64,000 bases of DNA from assembly GCA_045588915.1 (NCBI GenBank), contig JAZNFA010000008.1:124001-188000 (forward strand), written 5' to 3'. Source of the stretch: RGIG8050 sp045588915 (lineage in GTDB: Bacteria; Bacillota; Clostridia; Christensenellales; UBA1242). Each line of letters opens with the position of its first letter. The first letter of the stretch is position 1. Below are positions 58,184 to 64,000 of the stretch, piece by piece. A program made the translations under genes and the position numbers. A model generated the notes under the pieces. That model worked only from the letters and a program-made list of their open reading frames with translations, had not been told where the DNA came from and made no database searches.

Positions 58184-58902
58184 ATTTTATTTCAAAAGCA
58201 ATCACATTATTTAAACGCATTTATTGTGAAAAAGATGATGATAACTCATCAGGTGTGTTTTTTATTAATGGCACGGAAGCACTTGAACGCCCATTGCCAA
58301 AAGCAGAAGAAGAGTTATTATTACAAGAACTAGATCAAGGGAAACCGGAAACACGTCAAAAGTTAATATCGCATAATTTACGCTTGGTAATTTATATTGC
58401 AAAAAAATTTGAAAACACAGGAATAGATATTGAAGACTTAATTAGTATTGGCTCAATTGGCTTAATTAAAGCTGTTAATAGTTTTAAGTACGATAAAAAT
58501 ATTAAATTAGCTACGTATAGTAGTCGTTGTATTGAAAATGAAATTTTAATGTATCTTCGTAAAATCCAAAAAACTCGAAATGATGTTTCAATGGATGAAG
58601 CAATCAATTCGGACAGTGAAGGGACGGAAATACGTTTAGGTGATGTGATTTGCACAACTGAAAATAATGTTGATGATGAACTAGATATGAAGGTTGAAAA
58701 AAATTTATTATGGCTTGCTGTTGATAAATTATCAATTAGGGAGCAAGAAATTATGCAGTTGCGTTTTGGCTTAGGTGGTGGGAAAGAAAGAACACAAAAA
58801 GAAGTTGCAAATATGCTGGATATTTCGCAGTCATATATTTCGCGTTTAGAAAAAAAGATTTTATCACGTTTAAAGAAGGAGTTTATAAAAATTGATAACT
58901 AG
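58180..58902 (+). CDS. sigE: RNA polymerase sigma-E factor (sporulation)
   Basis: 240 residues; AGGGGGTATATT precedes the ATG. Region 2: HNLRLVIYIAKKFENTGIDIEDLISIGSIGLIKAVNSF then KLATYSSRCIENEILMYLRK. Region 4: LSIREQEIMQLRFGLGGGKERTQKEVANMLDISQSYISRLEKKI. The first ~30 residues (FISKAITLFKRIYCEKDDD) could be the pro-peptide. Directs the mother-cell programme. The usual third gene of the cluster, sigG, is absent; floA follows instead. Confidence 0.92.
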   Translation: MNFISKAITLFKRIYCEKDDDNSSGVFFINGTEALERPLPKAEEELLLQELDQGKPETRQKLISHNLRLVIYIAKKFENTGIDIEDLISIGSIGLIKAVNSFKYDKNIKLATYSSRCIENEILMYLRKIQKTRNDVSMDEAINSDSEGTEIRLGDVICTTENNVDDELDMKVEKNLLWLAVDKLSIREQEIMQLRFGLGGGKERTQKEVANMLDISQSYISRLEKKILSRLKKEFIKIDN

Positions 58903-58904
58903 TC

Positions 58905-58933
58905 TAGACAACAAATACTAGATATGATATTAT
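58905..58933 (+). promoter_or_regulatory. leaderless promoter of floA
   Basis: TAGACA (58905-58910), 17-bp spacer, extended TGa-TATTAT (58928-58933), then exactly 6 nt to the ATG at 58940. Confidence 0.7.
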
Positions 58934-58939
58934 TACTTG

Positions 58940-59959
58940 ATGACTTTCGTGCATTGGTTAATCATCTTAGTTGTTGTTATTTTAGTTATAACTTTCTATT
59001 CTGTTTTTAATATGTCTTTATGGGTGCGTGCCTTTATGTCAGGTGCGCACGTTTCAATTGCAGAATTGATTTCAATTACTGTTAAAAAACTCGATGCACG
59101 TAGTATTGTTAATAATTATATTAAGGCTAAAAAAGCAGGTGTTGATATTACAATTGCTCAAATTGAAAACCATATGCAAGCACACGGTAACATTGAATTA
59201 GTTATCAATGCTTTAATTGCTGCATCTAGTGCAAATTTACAAGATTTAGATTTAAAAACGGCAATTGCTGTTGATTTATCTGGCCGTGATATCAATGATG
59301 CCGTTAAGCATTGTATTATGCCGCAGATTCTTCAAATCAATGATATTACTGCAATTGCCAAAAATGGTATCGAAGTTTCAATTAGTGTCAAGGTAACTTT
59401 ACGTGTTAATTTAAAAAGAATTATTGGTGGTGCATTAGAAGAAACCATCATAGCACGAATTAGTGAAGGTATTATGACAATTGTTGGTAATGCAGCTACA
59501 CACAATGAGATTTTAGAAAAACCAAACCACATTACCAAAACAATTATTGATAATAAAAAGTTAGCAGAAGATACGGCATTTGATATTTTATCACTTGATA
59601 TTGTCGATATTAAAGTTGGACGAAATGTAGGCGCAGAATTAGAAATTGATAAAGCAGAAGCAGTAAGATATATCAGTCAGGCTGATGCAGAAAAACGTCG
59701 TGCAGAAGCTGTTGCAGCAGAACAAGAAATGCGTGCTTTAACTCAAGAAATGCGTGCCCGGGTTGTGGCTGCTGAATCCGAAGTTCCAAAGGCTTTAGCT
59801 GGTGCATTAAAGTATGGCAGTGTAAACGTTAAAGAATATATGCAATTAGAAAATTTAAAAAGCGATACTTTAATGCGTAAAGCTTTAAGTGGTAGCGCAA
59901 GTTCTGATATGCTAACACCTTCTTTAAATCCACCCAAAAAGAAAACAAAATTACAATAA
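58940..59959 (+). CDS. floA: flotillin-like membrane scaffold FloA (YqfA)
   Basis: 339 residues. N-terminal hydrophobic hairpin (LIILVVVILVITFYSVFNM), then the FloA family sequence: RAFMSGAHVSIAELISITVKKLDARSIVNNYIKAKKAG, LDIVDIKVGRNVGAELEIDKAEA and the alanine/glutamate-rich helix DAEKRRAEAVAAEQEM. It organises functional membrane microdomains. ATG at 58940 is used rather than the TTG in front because of the -10 spacing. Followed by the small membrane protein and yqfC. Confidence 0.93.
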   Translation: MTFVHWLIILVVVILVITFYSVFNMSLWVRAFMSGAHVSIAELISITVKKLDARSIVNNYIKAKKAGVDITIAQIENHMQAHGNIELVINALIAASSANLQDLDLKTAIAVDLSGRDINDAVKHCIMPQILQINDITAIAKNGIEVSISVKVTLRVNLKRIIGGALEETIIARISEGIMTIVGNAATHNEILEKPNHITKTIIDNKKLAEDTAFDILSLDIVDIKVGRNVGAELEIDKAEAVRYISQADAEKRRAEAVAAEQEMRALTQEMRARVVAAESEVPKALAGALKYGSVNVKEYMQLENLKSDTLMRKALSGSASSDMLTPSLNPPKKKTKLQ

Positions 59960-59973
59960 AAGGAAAATCTCAA

Positions 59974-60432
59974 ATGACTTTACAAGGTTTGCTTTTTGTA
60001 ACAATAATACTTTTAATTATAGTTATAATTTTGTTTGCTCTTTTAGAACGTCTAATGAAAAATAGTCCAAAGAAAAATACTGAAAAAGTGTCTCCTAAAG
60101 TTAATAAAGAATTACCTAAGATTATTGAAGAAACAACAAAAGTTGAAAGTCCTTCAGATATGAAAATATATAATAACGAGTTGGCTGATGATTTAAATGA
60201 GATAATTAAAAAATCAAATAATAAAGAAATGCGCTTGCAAATTGAAAATCATCTCAATAAAAAAGGTAACATTGCAAATTATATTCAAAGTAAAAAATAT
60301 CGTGGCTTTAATTTCGAATCGGAAGAAGTTATCAATGATGAATCAACAGATGTAGAGCTACCATCTTTTACGCAAGAAGATTACAAACGGATTATGGCAT
60401 TTAGTAATATTGATGATAAAAAATCATTATAA
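59974..60432 (+). CDS. small membrane-anchored protein between floA and yqfC
   Basis: 152 residues; AAAAGGAAAATCTC upstream. A single N-terminal membrane helix (LLFVTIILLIIVIILFALLERL) is followed by a lysine- and glutamate-rich hydrophilic tail. No domain recognised. It occupies the place of yqfB in the Bacillus order but is twice as long and not evidently similar. Possibly a partner of FloA or of the sporulation proteins next to it. Confidence 0.55.
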   Translation: MTLQGLLFVTIILLIIVIILFALLERLMKNSPKKNTEKVSPKVNKELPKIIEETTKVESPSDMKIYNNELADDLNEIIKKSNNKEMRLQIENHLNKKGNIANYIQSKKYRGFNFESEEVINDESTDVELPSFTQEDYKRIMAFSNIDDKKSL

Positions 60433-60438
60433 ATAGTT

Positions 60439-60654
60439 GTGAAAGATTTTTTTATTCAGCAAAACCAGGATTGTAATGTATGTGTTGGTGGTGTTATTTC
60501 TTTAATGAATTTTGCTGATGATAATATTGTAGTTAGGGTTAAACGTGGTTTAGTTGAAATTAAAGGAAAAAACTTAATTATTCAACGCTTTGACGAAAAT
60601 GAAATAACTATTACTGGTAAAATTTTAGGAGTGATGACAAATGTTAATCATTAA
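60439..60654 (+). CDS. yqfC: sporulation protein YqfC (YabP/YqfC family)
   Basis: 71 residues from GTG, 6 bp after the preceding stop. The beta-rich pattern ISLMNFADDNIVVRVKRGLVEIKGKNLIIQRFDENEITITGKILGV matches the YabP/YqfC family. Next to yqfD, as in spore formers. Shorter than the ~90 residues of Bacillus YqfC. Confidence 0.75.
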   Translation: MKDFFIQQNQDCNVCVGGVISLMNFADDNIVVRVKRGLVEIKGKNLIIQRFDENEITITGKILGVMTNVNH

Positions 60655-61378
60655 AAATTTTTTTTGTGGACAAGTTGAATTTGTCGTTCAAAACCTGCCA
60701 CTAACTTGTTTAAATAAATTACGTAATTATAAACTTTCAAAAATTCGCATTCAAAATGACATAATTTTTTTTCGTGTTCCATTAATTCACGCCGATGTTG
60801 TAAAAAAAATGATATCAAATTTTGAATATAAGACATCAGAAAATTATAATATTTTTCGTGGCGTTAATTTCTTGTTAAATCATTTAGTCATTGTTTGTAC
60901 CTTTATTTTGGCGCTTGTTCTTTATTTCATTGCTGATATGGGAATATATCGTGTTTGTGTCCAGACTGACGATGTCACGTTACGACCGGCTGTTTATGAG
61001 CATTTAAATCAGCTTGGTATTAACAATTTTTGTTGGAAAAACAAATTAACCCAACTAGATATTGGAAGCGATTTAATTAGTAATTTTGACCAAATTGCAC
61101 ACGCTCACATATCAGTTTCTGGGAACACTTTAGTAATCAATTTAGTGACTGCAACTAATCAAAAGCATAAAACTAAAACAAACTATTATGCTCAATATGA
61201 TGCAGTAATCAAGGAAATCACGACATACAGTGGAAGAGCATTGGTTACAGTGGGTGATGTCGTTAAAAAAGGTGATTTATTAGTTGAAGATGCATATCCA
61301 GATAGCGTAATCGTATTAGGTGAAGTTTCGTTTGTTAATGATGATAAAATTAGTCGGTTGGTGATTTGGATTATTTAG
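60641..61378 (+). CDS. yqfD: sporulation protein YqfD, short form
   Basis: 245 residues, overlapping yqfC by 14 bp. N-terminal ~75 residues are a small domain, then one membrane helix (LVIVCTFILALVLYFIADMGIYRV), then YEHLNQLGINNFCWKN and a beta-rich end with AQYDAVIKEITTYSGRALVTVGDVVKKGDLLVE, all characteristic of YqfD. Bacillus YqfD is ~390 residues; the C-terminal part is missing here. Needed during engulfment in Bacillus. Confidence 0.75.
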   Translation: MLIIKNFFCGQVEFVVQNLPLTCLNKLRNYKLSKIRIQNDIIFFRVPLIHADVVKKMISNFEYKTSENYNIFRGVNFLLNHLVIVCTFILALVLYFIADMGIYRVCVQTDDVTLRPAVYEHLNQLGINNFCWKNKLTQLDIGSDLISNFDQIAHAHISVSGNTLVINLVTATNQKHKTKTNYYAQYDAVIKEITTYSGRALVTVGDVVKKGDLLVEDAYPDSVIVLGEVSFVNDDKISRLVIWII

Positions 61379-61396
61379 TTTATAATATTATGCTAT

Positions 61397-61774
61397 ATGG
61401 AAGTTTTAGATGCAGTATGTCAAGTTTTGGAAATTGATCCAAATTCAGTTGAGGTTAATTATGCTTTTGTTTCTTCACGTGAAATTCATCGTTTAAATCA
61501 ACAATTTCGACAGGTTGATAAAGTTACTGACGTATTGTCTTTTCCAGATGGTGACCTTAATCCAGAAACTGGACGTCGCTTTATGGGTGATGTTTTAATT
61601 TGTCGAGAAGTTGCTAAAAAACAAGCAAAAGAAATAGGTAATAGCTTGAAGCAAGAAATAACCTTTTTACAAGTTCACGGTACTTTGCATCTTTTTGGGT
61701 ATGATCACATTGAAGCTGAAGATGAAGTAAAAATGTTTGGACTACAACGTAAAATTATGGCATTATTATCATAA
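61397..61774 (+). CDS. ybeY: endoribonuclease YbeY
   Basis: 125 residues. Zinc motif HGTLHLFGYDH (H-x3-H-x5-H), preceded by VDKVTDVLSFPDGD. It processes the 3' end of 16S rRNA and takes part in ribosome quality control. Slightly shorter than the usual ~150. A -10-like TATTAT (61386-61391) lies 5 nt before the ATG. Stop overlaps the next ATG by one base. Confidence 0.92.
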   Translation: MEVLDAVCQVLEIDPNSVEVNYAFVSSREIHRLNQQFRQVDKVTDVLSFPDGDLNPETGRRFMGDVLICREVAKKQAKEIGNSLKQEITFLQVHGTLHLFGYDHIEAEDEVKMFGLQRKIMALLS

Positions 61775-62196
61775 TGGAATTTATGTTAAGTAAAGAAATC
61801 ATTGCACGCTTGATTGATACGGCTAAATCTTATGCTGATAATGCTTATTGTCCATATTCAGGTATTGCTGTTGGTGCCGCACTATTATGTAGTGATAATA
61901 TAATTTTAGGTGGTTGTAATATTGAAACAGGTGATTATGCCGCACCGTCTTTTGGAGCAGGCGACACAGCAATTGCCAAAGCAATTAGTGAAGGCTATAA
62001 TCAAATGTTAGCAATGTGTTTTTATTCTAAAGATCACAAAATTTATCCTAATGCCACAACTCGACAATATTTATGTGAATTTAATGGTGATATTAAAATT
62101 ATTGTAGCTAATGATGAAACTTACGAGGTGATTGATAGCTTGAGTGCAATCTATTTGTTTCCACCAGTTACAAGTGATGGAGAACAAAATTCATGA
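61774..62196 (+). CDS. cytidine deaminase homologue without the zinc site (pseudoenzyme)
   Basis: 140 residues. The fold is clear: AKSYADNAYCPYSGIAVGAALLCSDNIILGGCNIET matches Cdd start to the substrate loop. However, the catalytic CAE of 'tvCAErtAi' is here GAGDTAIAKAISEG, and 'PCGaCRQv..EF' is NATTRQYLCEF, so all three zinc-ligand cysteines and the catalytic Glu are gone. The frame is intact and the position (between ybeY and era) is the normal cdd locus, so this is a conserved but non-deaminating homologue, probably with a binding or structural role. Confidence 0.85.
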   Translation: MEFMLSKEIIARLIDTAKSYADNAYCPYSGIAVGAALLCSDNIILGGCNIETGDYAAPSFGAGDTAIAKAISEGYNQMLAMCFYSKDHKIYPNATTRQYLCEFNGDIKIIVANDETYEVIDSLSAIYLFPPVTSDGEQNS

Positions 62197-63068
62197 GTAA
62201 CGTTCATAAATGTGGTACAGTAGCTTTACTAGGCGAACCCAATGCAGGTAAAAGTACATTGATAAATGCTTTGGTCGGTTGTCAAGTTGCTATTACAGCT
62301 CCAGTGGCAGGAACAACCCGTGAAGCGATTCGTGGTATTTTGAATACTGAACATTCGCAAATGATTTTTGTTGATACACCAGGTATGCAGCGTGCAACTA
62401 ATTTGTTAGAACACAAAATGAATCGTATGATTTCCGGGGCAGTTAAATCGGCAGATGTAATATGTTTCGTGCTCGATATAAATCACGTAACACAAAAGAA
62501 TCTAACTAAGTTAGCAAATTATGAAGATTTTGGTGTGCCTGTGATTGTTGTGATATCTAAAATCGATAGTGCAACGCCAGCGAAACTGTTTCAGATATTA
62601 GATCAAATTAAAGCTTACACTTTTGTTAAAGAATTTATTCCAATATCAGCGCATAAAAAAATAGGAATTAAAACTTTAATTGAATGTTTAGAAAAATATT
62701 TACCAGAGGGTAATGCTATCTATGATGATACAATTTATACGGATAGTAGTGAACGCACAATGGCAGCTGAAACAATTCGTGAAGCAATTATTAATCAGTT
62801 ACATGATGAAATTCCAACAGGTGTTAAAGTAGTAATTACAAAATATGAAACAGAGCAACGCACTTTAAATATTGATGCTGATATTATCTGTGATAAACCT
62901 AATCATAAAAAAATTATTATTGGTAAGCGTGGTAATTTAATTCGCTTAATTGGTATAAAAGCACGCCAAAATTTGGAAAAATTACTTGGTAAACACATTG
63001 TTTTACACACGTACGTCTTGGTTCGCGAAGGATGGCGTGATCAATCAACGTGGATTCAAGATCAATAA
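62193..63068 (+). CDS. era: GTPase Era
   Basis: 291 residues. G1 GEPNAGKSTLINAL, G2 region AGTTREAIRG, G3 DTPGMQ, G4 SKID (variant of NKxD), G5 ISAHKKIG. The C-terminal KH domain has IIIGKRGNLIRLIGIKARQNLE. It binds the 3' end of 16S rRNA during 30S maturation. Overlaps the cdd-like gene by 4 bp. Convergent with the ABC ATPase gene (7-bp overlap). Confidence 0.95.
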   Translation: MSNVHKCGTVALLGEPNAGKSTLINALVGCQVAITAPVAGTTREAIRGILNTEHSQMIFVDTPGMQRATNLLEHKMNRMISGAVKSADVICFVLDINHVTQKNLTKLANYEDFGVPVIVVISKIDSATPAKLFQILDQIKAYTFVKEFIPISAHKKIGIKTLIECLEKYLPEGNAIYDDTIYTDSSERTMAAETIREAIINQLHDEIPTGVKVVITKYETEQRTLNIDADIICDKPNHKKIIIGKRGNLIRLIGIKARQNLEKLLGKHIVLHTYVLVREGWRDQSTWIQDQ

Positions 63069-63949
63069 TATCTTTTGCGATTGCTAATCAATTCCCAATA
63101 TTGATGTTCTAGTGAACGAAAAACACGTTGTGCGCTGATAACCGTTACATGTGCTTTTGCAAGAGCATCTACGACTTCTTGGACTTGTTCTGGTTTCATA
63201 TTTACAATAACCTGATCACCACATAAGCGTGCTGGAGTGTGAAAGACATCTTCAATAACTTTTGCAGCATAATTGGGTTGAGTTACTGTAATGCCTAATT
63301 TGGTATGGTCGAGTTCCCGAGCCACCATTGCATTGTAAGATTGAATGCTAATAATCATACCATCATCAATAATTGCAATCGTATCACAAAATTCTTCTAT
63401 GTCGCTAATTCTTTGCGAAGTAATTAAAATTGATGTTTTTAATTCATTGCTTATCTTTTTTAACAATACACGCAAATCTTTTGCTTGTTTTGTTGGTAAG
63501 TTTGAAAAAGGTGCGTCTAAAATTAAAATGTCAGTACGTAATATTAGTGGTAGTGCAATTTTCAATAAATCAATTTCTGTTGCAGAAAGTTCATAAACTT
63601 TATCATTTAAACGATTTCTTATATTAAATAAGGCCAAGATATTTTTTACATTTTTGCCATTATAACTTTTGTCATGCAACTTACAATAATCTTTAATAAT
63701 CGTTTTTACTGAAACCGTTGGTATAAGTTGTTCTTTCGTAACAAAAGCGCCGATGAACTGGTTTGCAGGTATTTTAACTGTACCTTTGGTTTTTTGTGAT
63801 AAAGTTAAAATTAATTTTGTTAATAAACTTTTTCCACTTTTGTGTTCACCAACTAGTGCTAAAATCTCACCTTCGTGTAAAGTTAAATTAACATCTGTTA
63901 CTAATAGTTTTTTTGAACTGGATTTTTCTAAGTTACTAATGGTTAGCAT
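63062..63949 (-). CDS. ABC-transporter ATP-binding protein with degenerate signature
   Basis: 295 residues; AAAAGGAG precedes the ATG. Walker A is GEHKSGKSLLTKL, Walker B ILILDAPFSNL, H-loop region TSILITSQRISDIEEF (Gln where His is usual). The signature reads YELSATEIDLLKIALPL instead of LSGGQ. Glu after Walker B is replaced by Ala (DAP). The C-terminal ~85 residues form a regulatory-like domain. Partner permease lies outside the window, if any. The changed motifs suggest weak ATPase activity or an asymmetric partner. Confidence 0.75.
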   Translation of the reverse strand: MLTISNLEKSSSKKLLVTDVNLTLHEGEILALVGEHKSGKSLLTKLILTLSQKTKGTVKIPANQFIGAFVTKEQLIPTVSVKTIIKDYCKLHDKSYNGKNVKNILALFNIRNRLNDKVYELSATEIDLLKIALPLILRTDILILDAPFSNLPTKQAKDLRVLLKKISNELKTSILITSQRISDIEEFCDTIAIIDDGMIISIQSYNAMVARELDHTKLGITVTQPNYAAKVIEDVFHTPARLCGDQVIVNMKPEQVQEVVDALAKAHVTVISAQRVFRSLEHQYWELISNRKRYY

Positions 63950-64000
63950 TCAAACCAACTCCTTTTACGTAACATTATCATAATAATTGATTGCGTAAGT

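Noticed and set aside
61921..61990. Frameshift as the reason for the lost Cdd active site
   Set aside because: The reading frame around the altered motif still matches family residues on both sides (GGCNIETGDYAAPS and AIAKAISEGYN), so substitutions rather than a shift explain it.
1..64000. Alternative genetic code (TGA as Trp)
   Set aside because: TGG codes the conserved tryptophans and several genes, for example rsmA and ftsZ, end at TGA in the right place for their families.
2..64000. rRNA genes or a chromosomal replication origin
   Set aside because: No rRNA-like sequence and no dnaA/DnaA-box cluster was seen; dnaD/dnaI alone do not mark oriC.

Overview
The window is from a low-GC member of the Bacillota (Firmicutes), probably an uncultured clostridia-like or bacilli-like lineage. 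Gene order and content point there: rpoB-rpoC-secG, infC-rpmI-rplT with an attenuator leader, DnaD and DnaI-type helicase loading, a spoIIGA-sigE pair, floA/yqfC/yqfD/ybeY/cdd/era, and AAGGAG-type ribosome sites inside operons. The standard code applies (TGG for Trp, TGA used as a stop). Several informational genes are shortened (rnr, miaB without TRAM, yqfD, spoIIGA), which suggests some genome streamlining.

Layout. (1) 1-10000: an integrated filamentous-phage-like (inovirus-like) element whose left end lies outside the window. It carries a Zot/pI-type ATPase (5870-6712), a rolling-circle HUH Rep with a YxxxY tyrosine pair (7550-8575), a hairpin whose loop resembles phiX174/pC194 nick sites just upstream of rep, three tandem hairpins (4408-4507), many small virion or regulatory proteins, a phage Dam methylase, and cargo: a MazF/PemK-like protein between 90-bp direct repeats, a zinc-finger PD-(D/E)XK nuclease, and a RelB/YafQ toxin-antitoxin pair with a visible operator. 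It ends beside tRNA-Phe. (2) 10300-20500: an unrecognised 818-aa protein, then rpoB, rpoC and secG. (3) 20500-22960 and 45000-46280: two paralogous membrane-anchored surface proteins. The first has 12 exact WTDGTNTYYS repeats. Both have poly-T tracts in the promoter spacer, so they look phase-variable. (4) 22960-44900: housekeeping block (RNase R, HEPN-CBS protein, IleRS, methyltransferases, HIT, Spo0A-C-like regulator, GreA, TatD, RsmA, PBP1, MiaB, MutS/MutL, P-type ATPase, FtsZ, S15). (5) 46300-56600: infC-rpmI-rplT-trmH-yebC-ruvC, dnaD-dnaI, dapA, secD-secF, a FeoB-permease-like protein, queA, an HD protein. (6) 56580-63949: a Xer-type recombinase, spoIIGA-sigE, floA-yqfC-yqfD-ybeY-cdd-like-era, and an ABC ATPase.

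Main observations. At least a dozen first-in-operon genes have a sigma-A -10 box ending only 4-9 nt before the start codon (often TGn-extended, with ATG or GTG starts). This implies widespread leaderless mRNAs, while genes inside operons keep Shine-Dalgarno sites. The clearest case is the divergent rnr / HEPN-CBS pair with 27 bp between start codons. RpoB has a naturally divergent rifampicin pocket. The cytidine-deaminase homologue has lost all three zinc ligands and the catalytic Glu. A Spo0A-like DNA-binding domain stands alone without a receiver. All functional calls are from reading sequence motifs; no database search was possible.
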